Notes under the pieces: model-generated
The model's database searches: none
Told to the model about the DNA's origin: nothing
The model's input: only the letters and a program-made list of their open reading frames with translations
Source: an uncultured Prevotellaceae bacterium
Lineage (GTDB): Bacteria; Bacteroidota; Bacteroidia; Bacteroidales; Muribaculaceae
Assembly: GCA_905207705.1 (NCBI GenBank)
Contig: CAJLMA010000014.1
Location: 1 to 45,901 of the forward strand
Reading direction: 5' to 3'
DNA length: 45,901 nt
Translations under genes and position numbers: made by a program
Part shown: one piece after another, positions 36,098 through 44,880 of the stretch
Position numbering within the stretch: the first letter of the stretch is position 1
Layout: each line of letters opens with the position of its first letter

Positions 36098-37300
36098 ATG
36101 AAACAGATTATAAAGCATTTCACCGACGACGATTTATATAAATTCACGATGTGCTGCGCTGTGATAGACAATTTCCCAAGGGCGCAAGTCAAATACACGT
36201 TCACCGACAGGGACAACACCGTCTACCCGGCAGGATTTGCCGAGGCACTGGCCGAGCAGATTGCCATGCTTGAATCAATCGTCATCACCGACGATGAAAT
36301 AGACTTCATGAAGTATCGATGCAACTACATCCCAGGCTGGTTTTATAATTACTTAAAAGGATATCGTTTCCATCGCAAATGGGTAAAAACATGGCAAGAC
36401 GATGAAGGACACTTGCATGTGTCGATAGAGGGAAGCTGGGCCGACACGATACTACTTGAAGTAAAAATCCTTGCCATAATCTCCGAATTATACTATATAA
36501 TGACAGGCCAAGCCGAGCATCTCGACTACTCTGCCTATTACAAAAAAACATGCGACAAGGCACGCCGTCTGCTTGATGCCGGATGCATATACAGCGATTT
36601 CGGCACACGCCGCAGGGCTTCGTTTGAAGCCGAAGACACAGTAGTCAGGGCAATGAAAGACTGTTACCAAAGCAAGACATGGGAAGGCCGCTTCGTCGGC
36701 ACAAGCAACATATATCTGGCAATGAAATACGACCTATTGCCTATAGGAACGATGGCACACGAGTTTGTATGCGCGATAGGTGGCATGTATGGCCCACAAA
36801 TGGCCAACCACATAGCCATGAATTCATGGCGCAACACATTCCGCGGAGCACTCGGCACATTCTTGTACGACAGTTTCGGATGGGACATCTTCAGTCTGAA
36901 CTTCTCGGAAGATTTTGCTAACTTGTTCAAAGGTTTGCGCATTGACAGCGGAGACAATTACGACCAACTGATGAGAATTGTAGAGAAATACCGTTCGTTG
37001 GGTATCGACCCTAAGACAAAACAAATAATATTCAGCAACGCCCTCGACACCGACAGTGCCATTGAGATACAACGATATGCCAAAGATTTCTGCATGCCTT
37101 CGTTTGGAATAGGAACCCACTTCACCAACGATTTTGACGGCGTAAAACCTTTGAACATCGTCATCAAACTCATTGCGGCAAAAATCACAGAATCATGGTC
37201 GTTCTATAACGATACTTGCAAGTTGAGTGAAGACACGGGCAAGCACACAGGCAAGCCGGAAGTAGTAAAACGATTCATGGAAGCTTTGAACATGAAATAA
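36098..37300 (+). CDS. pncB: Nicotinate phosphoribosyltransferase
   Basis: PncB joins nicotinate and PRPP with ATP to give nicotinate mononucleotide in NAD salvage. The 400-residue protein begins with FTDDDLYKFTMCCAVIDNFP, contains the phosphorylatable-His region GTMAHEFVCAIGG and the PRPP-binding segment RIDSGDNYDQLM, and ends with the FGIGTHFTNDF motif. The length is typical. It is a single gene ended by a terminator shared with the convergent lipoprotein gene. Confidence 0.93.
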   Translation: MKQIIKHFTDDDLYKFTMCCAVIDNFPRAQVKYTFTDRDNTVYPAGFAEALAEQIAMLESIVITDDEIDFMKYRCNYIPGWFYNYLKGYRFHRKWVKTWQDDEGHLHVSIEGSWADTILLEVKILAIISELYYIMTGQAEHLDYSAYYKKTCDKARRLLDAGCIYSDFGTRRRASFEAEDTVVRAMKDCYQSKTWEGRFVGTSNIYLAMKYDLLPIGTMAHEFVCAIGGMYGPQMANHIAMNSWRNTFRGALGTFLYDSFGWDIFSLNFSEDFANLFKGLRIDSGDNYDQLMRIVEKYRSLGIDPKTKQIIFSNALDTDSAIEIQRYAKDFCMPSFGIGTHFTNDFDGVKPLNIVIKLIAAKITESWSFYNDTCKLSEDTGKHTGKPEVVKRFMEALNMK

Positions 37301-37333
37301 AAATATCCACGGCATTACATCGCCTGACTACAA

Positions 37334-37360
37334 AAAAAGTGGCCTTAATCACCACTTTTT
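37334..37360. terminator. Bidirectional terminator after pncB
   Basis: AAAAAGTGG (37334-37342) pairs with CCACTTTTT (37352-37360) across a 9-base loop, with T-tracts on both strands. The right arm contains the last codons of the minus-strand lipoprotein gene and the loop contains part of its stop codon. Confidence 0.8.
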
Positions 37361-37780
37361 CAATTTAAACACCACCTTGCTCCCGGTATCGGTATTCATT
37401 GAGAGCTGCATGTCATTCCCGTCAAGAAAATCGACATGCAACACGTTCTCTCCCATTTTCATCAACGTTTCCTCAAAAGGCCTATAACGCTCGGTGCTGA
37501 AAGTCACGGTTATATATTCGCCATTATCCTTAAAATTGGCAAACTTATGATCGCCACCATGATTGTCAGGACTGACCTTTATCTGACAGAACACCGACGA
37601 CTGGAATGAGAAAAATATGTTGCCTTCATACTCAGAACTTTCTATACCATCGACAGTAATCGACAACAGTTTCCAATGCCCGAACCAGTCCCCTATGTTA
37701 CCGTCATTTTGAGTGCATGACGGCAACATGCCCGAAAACAGGATAAGCAATACGGTTATGATTGATACATGCTTTATCAT
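37349..37780 (-). CDS. Small lipocalin-like lipoprotein
   Basis: A 143-residue protein with a lipoprotein signal (LLILFSGMLPSC). A short beta-rich body starts DWFGHWKLLSITVDGIE and continues in alternating strands to the final KVVFKLKKW, as in lipocalin-like domains of Bacteroidales. No catalytic motif. It is 36 bases downstream of the Wzi-like gene and may be the last gene of the glsA operon. Function unknown. Confidence 0.75.
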   Translation of the reverse strand: MIKHVSIITVLLILFSGMLPSCTQNDGNIGDWFGHWKLLSITVDGIESSEYEGNIFFSFQSSVFCQIKVSPDNHGGDHKFANFKDNGEYITVTFSTERYRPFEETLMKMGENVLHVDFLDGNDMQLSMNTDTGSKVVFKLKKW

Positions 37781-37816
37781 GACTTTGTTTCTTTTTTACT
37801 TCATTACACAAAACAA

Positions 37817-39349
37817 TCACATCTTCAACAATCCACTATAACTTACAGATAGCAATGCTCCAATGTTATTACCATATAAATCTCCCGAATCAAAGGCAAA
37901 CTGGCCTTTCACCCGCAATCCCGGAATTGCTTTGAAGTCGTATACTCCCTCAACCAGCATCGATGTGGTGTGGGCCTTTTCGATCGACGGCACCATCGAA
38001 GAGCCCCACGACTTCCTATATGACGCAAGCAGCCTGTAAGAGAATCCGTCAAACGGATGCCCCGATACACCCAAATGGAACCCTCTTATCCTGTTATCGA
38101 TAATTCGCATATACCCGTCGGTATTATAAATCACCGACTTGACAAACGGCGTACCTATCGACATTCCATAACGTGTGTATCCGTTATAAAAATAATTGTT
38201 ATAATAATCATCGGCACCAGTAGCCGGAGTCGGAATGAGATAGCCGTCGTCAAAATCGCCCGGAGCCCAATGCAGAGGTCCACTCTGATTGGTAAAGTCT
38301 ATATACTCCAATACAACGCCATCAACTATCCAATCCTTGTTATTCTTGAATTCCAAGCCATACAAACCGTCAAAACCGTTCATTTTCCCGATCCCTGAAC
38401 CGTCTTCCCACAGTGATTGGTAATATGCCTTTATTTCCTTTCCGTCTTTCAGACGGTAACGACCCATTACGTCCCATGACCCCACATGGTTGCCCTCGTA
38501 ATAGCTCGAGCCGCCCTGCTGCATGGGAATCAACGCATATAAAAAGTCTTTCACTTTTAACTTTCCATCTACGGTATTGACAAGATTCCCGTTATCATAC
38601 TCTTTATACGTTCCACCAAACTGACATGCAGCCTGCATTCCCACAAGGAACGAGAACGGTTTATCTGGATTTGTGCGGAAATGCACATATTTATAATTGT
38701 ACCACGAATCAGTAGTTATAAATGACGACTTGTAATTATAATGATTCTCAAGCCACTCATCGTCCATATTTATTCCGTAGCTCAATGCTCCCCTTATCTG
38801 CACCCATCCGTTGGTAAACGGGATGTCCTCAAAGTCAAAAAATCCTATCCTTGCTTCGGGAATTGGCCGTGAATTGCCCGAGAAGGTCAAGTCACCACTG
38901 CTCAATGAATTATTAAGCAGCACCGAACCCCATTCCTTCATGCCTAACGTGAGATATACCCCCCTGTACTTCAGCTCGGCATACAACTGTTGCAGCCAAA
39001 TGGGAGCCGGACCTTCGGAATGCGCATGCCACGAAGCATCACCGCCATTATATTGCAAATAATCGGTCTTTGAAGCATATCCGCCTATCACGTCGGCACC
39101 AAAACCATAGCTGAAACGCTTGTCATAATCCATTTCTCTTGATATCGAAGCCCTCAGCAACGTAGAATATGGCTGAGTCAACACTCCATGCACGTTCGAC
39201 GACATATAGGTAGGAGCAAAATCACCACTCCCGGCATTGGCTGTCAACGATGCACTGCAATCAAGTTCATACTCAGCATTGGCAGTCATAAACACGCCCG
39301 ATAGCAGCACGGCCGCCAAGACTCGCATAATTGTTTTCATGTCTTTCAT
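37817..39349 (-). CDS. Wzi-like outer-membrane beta-barrel protein
   Basis: A 510-residue exported protein with a signal peptide (cleavage after ANA near residue 25) and many alternating amphipathic strands, ending ALLSVSYSGLLKM. Segments such as PIWLQQLYAELKYRGVYLTLGMKEW, NSRPIPEARIGFFDF and LHWAPGDFDDGY resemble the capsule-assembly Wzi family. Wzi holds capsule on the surface in enterobacteria; the Bacteroidales role is less clear. Its ATG overlaps the glsB stop (ATGA), so translation is coupled; another ATG three codons in is possible. Confidence 0.8.
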   Translation of the reverse strand: MKDMKTIMRVLAAVLLSGVFMTANAEYELDCSASLTANAGSGDFAPTYMSSNVHGVLTQPYSTLLRASISREMDYDKRFSYGFGADVIGGYASKTDYLQYNGGDASWHAHSEGPAPIWLQQLYAELKYRGVYLTLGMKEWGSVLLNNSLSSGDLTFSGNSRPIPEARIGFFDFEDIPFTNGWVQIRGALSYGINMDDEWLENHYNYKSSFITTDSWYNYKYVHFRTNPDKPFSFLVGMQAACQFGGTYKEYDNGNLVNTVDGKLKVKDFLYALIPMQQGGSSYYEGNHVGSWDVMGRYRLKDGKEIKAYYQSLWEDGSGIGKMNGFDGLYGLEFKNNKDWIVDGVVLEYIDFTNQSGPLHWAPGDFDDGYLIPTPATGADDYYNNYFYNGYTRYGMSIGTPFVKSVIYNTDGYMRIIDNRIRGFHLGVSGHPFDGFSYRLLASYRKSWGSSMVPSIEKAHTTSMLVEGVYDFKAIPGLRVKGQFAFDSGDLYGNNIGALLSVSYSGLLKM

Positions 39350-40320
39350 AAATGTTGCCTTACGTCCGAATTCAGCATCTGCAATACAGTCTCGCTACTG
39401 TCAAACGAACTGATGTGCCTATTTTTCTTCTCCTCTGATATTTCATCTATCGACAAAAATATGCCACTTTCCTCAACCTCTCCGAATTCATGATTTATTG
39501 CTGTTCCAAACATGCGCATTGTCGGCGACAAACTCATATAGGCATTGACAAGTGGCGGAATATTATATCCGTGCTTGCGTATGAACTGGTTTACTTTCAG
39601 ATAATCCGATTTGAAATTATCTCCCGACACTATCGACGACACCTCTTTCAAGTCGGTATCGGTCTTAAGCGGTTCTATCGGCCTGACAAGGCAATCTTCA
39701 TCAGGAAAATACTTATGCAGGAAATATAACAGCAAATTACGACATTCTCGCGAATAATTAGGATACATAGTGACTTTCCCGAACAGATATTTTGTTTTTG
39801 GGTGAACGACAGTCAACGCGCCAAGCCCGTCCCATAAATTGTCAAGGGCATATATGGCCTTGTTCCCGGCTTTGGTTGATTGATAGTTCAAAGACACAAA
39901 CGAGCGTCCAAGCTCCATCGTCACAGGCAGGTAATGCTCAATGAAATAATCGGAGAATTTAAACATGTGCGAAGTGGCAATATGCGGCACTCCGTGCTCG
40001 TCTATCTTTATTTCTTCACCGAAGATGAACCTGTAGCCTCCGGTGATTTCCTTGTCTTCGGGATTCCATACTATCAATTGCCTGCACGGCTTTTCCATTA
40101 CATCAAACTCGTCGATGTCGCAACTTTTACCCGAACCTCCTCCGGCATTACGGAATGCGATTTCCCTTAGCCGCCCTATTTCTTTCATCACATTAGGAGA
40201 ATTGAACGCGTCAACGATGTAAATCTCATTTCGGCCTTTGTTTGTGTGACGTAAAAATTTGTCACTGCTCAATTCCGCAATAATAAGCTCCTTGTCTACC
40301 GGATCGATAATAGGTTCCAT
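39346..40320 (-). CDS. glsB: Glycine-lipid N-acyltransferase GlsB (OlsB-like GNAT)
   Basis: A 324-residue protein of the GNAT/hemolysin-type N-acyltransferase family (YIVDAFNSPNVMKEIGRLREIAFR, WNPEDKEITGGYRFIFG, ELGRSFVSLNYQ). OlsB relatives acylate ornithine; the Bacteroides homologue GlsB puts a 3-hydroxy fatty acyl chain on glycine, giving lyso-glycine lipid (commendamide type). The adjacent O-acyltransferase gene (11 bases upstream) is the expected partner. Glycine as substrate is inferred from the conserved glsA-glsB pair. Confidence 0.85.
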   Translation of the reverse strand: MEPIIDPVDKELIIAELSSDKFLRHTNKGRNEIYIVDAFNSPNVMKEIGRLREIAFRNAGGGSGKSCDIDEFDVMEKPCRQLIVWNPEDKEITGGYRFIFGEEIKIDEHGVPHIATSHMFKFSDYFIEHYLPVTMELGRSFVSLNYQSTKAGNKAIYALDNLWDGLGALTVVHPKTKYLFGKVTMYPNYSRECRNLLLYFLHKYFPDEDCLVRPIEPLKTDTDLKEVSSIVSGDNFKSDYLKVNQFIRKHGYNIPPLVNAYMSLSPTMRMFGTAINHEFGEVEESGIFLSIDEISEEKKNRHISSFDSSETVLQMLNSDVRQHL

Positions 40321-40331
40321 AGCCTATCTTC

Positions 40332-41162
40332 TTATTGTGTTTTTAAATTATATACGATTTGTTTTACTTCCTGAGCCAAATTGCGTTGAGAGCGCCCATT
40401 GGCAAACGTTTCCCATTTTATAGGCTTGCCTATGTAAATGGTGAATTTCTTGCCGTGATTCTTGAACACCTCGCCCGGCAAATAAATCATTTCGATATTG
40501 AACTTTATACCGGCCTTCTCGCGCAAATGTGCCACTTTATAGAAAAAATTGGAATTCAGTCCATCAAAGAAAATAGGCACTACATCGCGCCTATACTGTA
40601 TGCTTTTAGAAATAAAACCTTTTGTCCATTCAAGATCGCTGACACTGCCGTCGCTCTTACGTCTCGAACACAACCCTGCCGGGAATGTGATGACTTGCGC
40701 ATCGCTCATGAACGCTTCATTTATCCTTGCCGCAACTTCGTGCGACTGCCGTCCCACTTTGTTTGCAGGCAAGAAAATGTCGGCAAATGGAGTCAGCTGC
40801 GAAAGCATGTCGTTGACTATGAACTTTATGTTTTTATCATATTGCTTGCCAAGCAACGAGATGAGAGCCATTCCGTCGAGGCCTCCCAATGGATGATTGG
40901 ATACAAAAATATATTTCCCGCTACCTTTTTCAGGCAGCAAGTCGCTGTTTACTACATCCAGCTTTATGTCAAGGTCGGCAAGAATGGAATTAGCAAAATC
41001 CACGCCCTCAAGGTCTTTGTTTTTCAATAACAAGTAATTCAATTCATCTTGGCGTATGACCCGTTCCAGCCATTTTACCAAAAACGACGGAACAAAACGA
41101 TAATATTTAGGCATTTTAGCCTTAAGAACCTTGGAAACGTCTATTTTAATCGTCTCTTTCAC
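40332..41162 (-). CDS. glsA: Glycine-lipid O-acyltransferase GlsA (PlsC-like)
   Basis: A 276-residue membrane-associated acyltransferase of the PlsC/lyso-ornithine-lipid type. NHPLGGLDGMALISLLG carries the family's His-Asp acyltransferase motif, FPAGLCSRRKSDGSVSD the glycine-rich substrate motif, and VPIFFDGLNSNFFY a third block. In the GlsA/GlsB pathway it esterifies the 3-hydroxyl of the N-acyl glycine with a second fatty acid. It is the first gene of the operon glsA-glsB-Wzi-like and has a consensus promoter. Confidence 0.85.
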   Translation of the reverse strand: MKETIKIDVSKVLKAKMPKYYRFVPSFLVKWLERVIRQDELNYLLLKNKDLEGVDFANSILADLDIKLDVVNSDLLPEKGSGKYIFVSNHPLGGLDGMALISLLGKQYDKNIKFIVNDMLSQLTPFADIFLPANKVGRQSHEVAARINEAFMSDAQVITFPAGLCSRRKSDGSVSDLEWTKGFISKSIQYRRDVVPIFFDGLNSNFFYKVAHLREKAGIKFNIEMIYLPGEVFKNHGKKFTIYIGKPIKWETFANGRSQRNLAQEVKQIVYNLKTQ

Positions 41163-41187
41163 TTATAAGGAAACGCAAAACTTTTTA

Positions 41188-41219
41188 CAAATATAGTGAA
41201 AGGTGAACGCAGAGACAAA
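41188..41219 (-). promoter_or_regulatory. Promoter of the glsA operon
   Basis: On the minus strand TATATTTG (41195-41188) and TTTG (41219-41216), spacer 20, form a full consensus promoter. The start near 41181 gives a short leader. Confidence 0.8.
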
Positions 41220-41285
41220 CAAAAAACAACGTTTTTATGTTTGACTATGCTGAACCGAATCCTATATTATCAAAATATAGTGAAA
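41189..41285. repeat. 13-base direct repeat at the element boundary
   Basis: AAATATAGTGAAA occurs at 41189-41201 (inside the glsA promoter) and again at 41273-41285, 84 bases apart. It may be an integration footprint or a second promoter fragment. Confidence 0.45.
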
Positions 41286-41638
41286 CTCGCCCAAATACGG
41301 ATAGAAATCGGAGGAATAATGCAAGCTGTTGGAAATGAAAGGCGATGTGCGGTTGTATTCCCTATCCTTCATTGGGGTATTTCAGCCGTTTTTTGATGGG
41401 TTAGGAAAATAAATTGCTACCTATCCGTTGCCTTTTTTGAAGCGGAAAAACCGTGCAAAATGGGATTCCTATTCCTCTGTCATATCATCGTAAAGAACGC
41501 TGTCCCTGTATATTCTGCATTAGCAAAGATAGCCATTTTTTTCGCAAAGCAGAAAAAATACGGGACGGTTCTTTCGCGCATGGGACTTGTTTCCATATTC
41601 TGCCATATTCGTCATGCCTTTCATTTGACCTTTATCCG
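41220..41638. other. Gene-free junction between core genome and mobile element
   Basis: About 420 bases with no supported gene. The left end of the mobile element must lie somewhere here, since composition shifts from AT-rich to GC-richer by the first recombinase. A minus-strand -7-like box (CAAAGATA at 41524-41531) has no matching -33 box. Short frames on both strands look accidental. Confidence 0.45.
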
Positions 41639-41648
41639 GTAATTTTGC
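41639..41648 (+). promoter_or_regulatory. GTAnnTTTGC site: -7 box or attachment core
   Basis: GTAATTTTGC lies 17 bases upstream of the recombinase ATG. It matches both the extended Bacteroidota -7 box and the GTAnnTTTGC core used by CTnDOT-type integrases. There is no -33 box at the right distance (TTTG at 41624-41627 is too close). Confidence 0.45.
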
Positions 41649-41665
41649 AAAGAAAGGAAAAGGTT

Positions 41666-42889
41666 ATGAATCAGAAGAATGTAAAGGTGTCGTTCTACCT
41701 CAAAAAGAGCGAGTCTGATGCCGACGGGTATTGCCCTGTGATGGCGAGGCTGAACATCGGGAAATACTCGGAAGCGGCTTTCAGCATGAAGCTGAGGGTG
41801 CCGCAAAAGATGTGGTCGGCAGGCCGGGCTGCGGGCAAGAGCGTGGCGGCAAAGGAAATAAACAACCGTCTGGATGAGATACGGGCAAGGGCGTTTGGTA
41901 TCTATGCTGAGCTGTCTGCCGTGCGTGACGGGGTCAGCGCGGAGGAAGTGAAGCACCGGTTGCTCGGCATGGCCTCCGGGCAGGAAACCTTGTTGGGCTA
42001 TTTCATGAAGTTCATAGGCAACTTTGAGAAACGGGTCGGGATAAACCGCACGGCCAAAACTCTCAGAGGATACAGGAACGCTTACAACCATGTGGAGAAA
42101 TTCATCCGGTCGCAATACAAAATGTCGGACATTCCATTTACCGCGTTGGATCTTTCCTTCATTGAAAAATATGACCTGCATCTCCGTACCGAATGCCATC
42201 TGGCTCCGGGAACCGTGATTAACCTCACAGTACAGCTGAAAACCGTGGTCGGCGAAGCCATCGCCGACGGCATCATCACCGCCTACCCCTTCTTCGGCTA
42301 TGAACCGGAGCATCCGAAACCGGAGCAAAAATATCTCACGGACGGGGAACTGCACCGGATTATGGGCACACCGCTTCATAACCCGTCCCTGTACCTTGTA
42401 AGGGACATGTTTCTCTTCTCCTGCTTCACCGGCATACCATATGGTGACATGAGGCTGCTGACGGAGGACAATCTTTCAAAGGCCGCTGACGGCACATGGT
42501 GGATAAAAGGCTCCAGGGAAAAGACGGATGTGGAATTTGAAGTGCCGTTGCTGGAGCTGCCGCTACGGATTATCCGGAAATACCGTGATACCGCATCCGG
42601 TGGCAAGCTGCTGCCGATGTACTCCAACAGCACGATGAACCTGTATCTGAAACGCATAGCGCGTATTTGCGGAATAGACCGCAGGCTCGTCTTCCATTCA
42701 GGACGTCACACCTATGCCACGGAAATCACCCTGTCACACGGGATTCCGCTTGAGACGGTGAGCAAAATGTTAGGCCACAGCCGGATAGAAACCACGCAGA
42801 TCTATGCGAAGGTGACGGACGACAAGATAGACTCCGACACGGACGGTCTGAATGAAAGGATAGCGGAGCGTTTCTCCGTAGTCATATGA
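41666..42889 (+). CDS. Tandem tyrosine recombinase 1 of mobile element
   Basis: Start at ATG 41666 with AAAGGAAAAGG upstream; 407 residues beginning MNQKNVKVSFYLKKSESDADG, the arm-binding-like N-terminus common in Bacteroidetes integrases. A core-binding domain spans ~105-205, the catalytic domain ~215-395. Visible active-site residues: H344 and R347 (HSGRH), H371 (LGHSRIETTQ) and nucleophile Y380 (IYAKV). The usual Arg I position reads FTGIPYGD, with P258 where Arg is expected. The open frame extends upstream to 41453, but that part is AT-rich and not protein-like. Confidence 0.9.
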   Translation: MNQKNVKVSFYLKKSESDADGYCPVMARLNIGKYSEAAFSMKLRVPQKMWSAGRAAGKSVAAKEINNRLDEIRARAFGIYAELSAVRDGVSAEEVKHRLLGMASGQETLLGYFMKFIGNFEKRVGINRTAKTLRGYRNAYNHVEKFIRSQYKMSDIPFTALDLSFIEKYDLHLRTECHLAPGTVINLTVQLKTVVGEAIADGIITAYPFFGYEPEHPKPEQKYLTDGELHRIMGTPLHNPSLYLVRDMFLFSCFTGIPYGDMRLLTEDNLSKAADGTWWIKGSREKTDVEFEVPLLELPLRIIRKYRDTASGGKLLPMYSNSTMNLYLKRIARICGIDRRLVFHSGRHTYATEITLSHGIPLETVSKMLGHSRIETTQIYAKVTDDKIDSDTDGLNERIAERFSVVI

Positions 42890-42905
42890 TAATCCCTTAA
42901 AATCC

Positions 42906-44210
42906 ATGAATATGAAAAAGAATACCGACAACAATGACATAAGACACCGCAGTACCTTTGCGGTACTGTTCTATATCAACCGCACAAAAGTCCGCAAGGA
43001 CGGAACCTGCCAGCTGCTGTGCAAAGTCAGCATAGACGCCGAATGGGAGCAGATCGGCACAAAGGTATCGGTCAATCCGGCCATCTGGAACCCGGAAAAG
43101 GGACGCGCCGACGGCCGCAGCGCAAATGCCGTGACCGTGAACCGGGCCATAGACGACCTGACCGCCGAGATTGAGGGGCATTACAGGCGGATAAAGGACA
43201 GCCTTGGTTTTATCACGGCGGAGCTGGTGAAGAATGCGGTGAAGGGCATCGGGCAGAAACCGCTTACCCTGCTCGCCCTTTTCCGGGAACACAACGAGGA
43301 ATACAGGAAACGGATAGGCGTTGACCGCATCAAGGAGACCTATGACTCCTATATGCGGTCGTACAAGCACCTGTCCGCCTTCGTGCATGAGAAAAAAGGC
43401 GTGGAGGATGTGACGCTGCGCAGTCTCGACCGGGTGTTCTATGATGACTTCGAGGTGTTTCTGCGCACGGACTGCAACATGAGCCCCAAGACGGTGCATG
43501 AGCATCTTTACCGCTTGAAGAAGATGACCATGCGGGCCGTAAGCCAGGGGACGCTCCGCAGGGACCCCTATTGCCGGCTGCATCCGGAACTGCCCCGGCG
43601 AAAAAGCCGGCACATGAGGCTGGGAGACCTGAAGAAACTGATGGAGACTCCGGTGGAGAAACCGCAGCTTCGGTTTGTCAGGGACATGTTCATCTTCTCG
43701 ACGTTCACCGGACTGGCGTTTGCCGACCTGAAAAGGCTGAAGACGGACGACATCACGCAGGCTGACGACGGCACTTGGTGGATACACTACAAAAGGCAGA
43801 AAACGGACACACCATCTTCCGTCCGGCTGTTGGACATCCCGATGAAGATAATCGAGAAGTATAAGGATCAAAGAAACAACGACAAAGTGTTCAACCTTTA
43901 CAGCCGCAAGTATTTCCTTACCCTCGTTACGGAACTGGGAAAAGTGTACGGCTTCCCGTTGACCTTCCATCAGGCCCGGCATAATTTCGGCACTCATATC
44001 ACCCTCTCGCTCGGAGTTCCGATTGAAACGGTGGCACGCATGATGGGACACATGCGTATCGAAACCACGCAGATCTATGCGAAAGTCACCGACAAGAAGG
44101 TGGAGGAGGATATGAAAAAGCTGAAGGATTCCTCAGTCAACCGGAGGGCATTCCTTTATGAGGAGGAATTCGAGGAGAAAAAGCGGAAACGGCGGCAACT
44201 TGCAGAATGA
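42906..44210 (+). CDS. Tandem tyrosine recombinase 2 of mobile element
   Basis: A 434-residue paralogue of the upstream recombinase, 16 bases after it. The N-terminus is FAVLFYINRTKVRKDGTCQLLCKV, the core-binding domain spans ~115-215, and the catalytic domain ~225-410. Residues seen: H355 and R358 (HQARH), H382 (MMGHMRIETTQ) and Y391 (IYAKV). The Arg I position reads FTGLAFADL (A271). A basic tail (EEKRKRRQLAE) ends it. Tandem pairs like this are found at the ends of Bacteroidetes integrative elements and may act together in integration and excision. Confidence 0.9.
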   Translation: MNMKKNTDNNDIRHRSTFAVLFYINRTKVRKDGTCQLLCKVSIDAEWEQIGTKVSVNPAIWNPEKGRADGRSANAVTVNRAIDDLTAEIEGHYRRIKDSLGFITAELVKNAVKGIGQKPLTLLALFREHNEEYRKRIGVDRIKETYDSYMRSYKHLSAFVHEKKGVEDVTLRSLDRVFYDDFEVFLRTDCNMSPKTVHEHLYRLKKMTMRAVSQGTLRRDPYCRLHPELPRRKSRHMRLGDLKKLMETPVEKPQLRFVRDMFIFSTFTGLAFADLKRLKTDDITQADDGTWWIHYKRQKTDTPSSVRLLDIPMKIIEKYKDQRNNDKVFNLYSRKYFLTLVTELGKVYGFPLTFHQARHNFGTHITLSLGVPIETVARMMGHMRIETTQIYAKVTDKKVEEDMKKLKDSSVNRRAFLYEEEFEEKKRKRRQLAE

Positions 44211-44218
44211 TAATAGAA

Positions 44219-44255
44219 AAATGGAGAAACAGATCCTGCGGTTGTTTCTCCATTT
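44219..44255. terminator. Terminator between recombinases and HTH genes
   Basis: AAATGGAGAAAC (44219-44230) pairs perfectly with GTTTCTCCATTT (44244-44255) over a 13-base loop. It can serve both convergent transcripts. Confidence 0.75.
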
Positions 44256-44265
44256 CTATTTTACG

Positions 44266-44577
44266 CTATACCCACCTCTGTTCTTCCCGGCATCTCTTGT
44301 AGGCATCCTCCAGCATTTTCTGGATGTCGGATTCCTTGTAGAGCACTTTTCCTTGAAGAAGGTAATAAGGGATGACACCGAACGTGCGGTACTCCTGCAA
44401 GGTGCGCCGGCTTATCCTGAGTATGCCGGACAGTTCCTCGTCCGTCAGGAAGCGTTCTCCCTTGAACAACGGCTTGGGGGACTTTTCCATGTCGGACAGC
44501 ATTCTTTCCAGATTTTCCAGTCCCTGGAAAAGGACTTCGACGTGAGGGTCTTTCCTCTCTATGAAATGGTAACTCAT
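44266..44577 (-). CDS. Helix-turn-helix protein A of mobile element
   Basis: A 103-residue protein. An N-terminal helix (~1-35) precedes a MerR/excisionase-like winged helix: RFLTDEELSGILRISRRTLQEYRTFG, then IPYYLLQGKVLYKESDIQKML. Such proteins in Bacteroidetes elements act as excision factors or regulators. It is the last of three paralogues and overlaps the middle one by four bases (ATGA). Confidence 0.85.
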   Translation of the reverse strand: MSYHFIERKDPHVEVLFQGLENLERMLSDMEKSPKPLFKGERFLTDEELSGILRISRRTLQEYRTFGVIPYYLLQGKVLYKESDIQKMLEDAYKRCREEQRWV

Positions 44578-44867
44578 GGCTTTCTTTTTAAAGGGTGATA
44601 ATTCGATTCCAACAGATTATGCACGTCTTCAGGCTTGTAGAACATCTTGTGCTTGATGCGCGTGAAAGGCAACAGTCCCTTGTCACGGTACACTTGCAGT
44701 GTCTTCTTCGATATGTGGAGCACGTCGCATACATCCTGGTTGTCCATCCAGTTCTTCAGCCCCATGTCCTCACACGAGCGGCACAGCCGGGCCAGCCGGC
44801 TCTCAAGTTCACAGAAACGCGTCCGGAACTCGTCAAAAGTCTTTTTGTCTATACATATTATTTCCAT
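44574..44867 (-). CDS. Helix-turn-helix protein B of mobile element
   Basis: A 97-residue paralogue of its neighbours: a predicted coiled N-terminal helix (FDEFRTRFCELESRLARLC), then WMDNQDVCDVLHISKKTLQVYRDKGLLPFTRIKHKMFYKPEDV. Overlap with gene A and a 13-base gap to gene C indicate one operon. Likely DNA-binding regulator or excisionase. Confidence 0.85.
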   Translation of the reverse strand: MEIICIDKKTFDEFRTRFCELESRLARLCRSCEDMGLKNWMDNQDVCDVLHISKKTLQVYRDKGLLPFTRIKHKMFYKPEDVHNLLESNYHPLKRKP

Positions 44868-44880
44868 GTGTCTTGTCTGA

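Noticed and set aside
42897..44051. 384-codon open frame antisense to recombinase 2
   Set aside because: It is the shadow of a GC-rich, clearly conserved recombinase gene; the composition explains the lack of stops and the product resembles no family.
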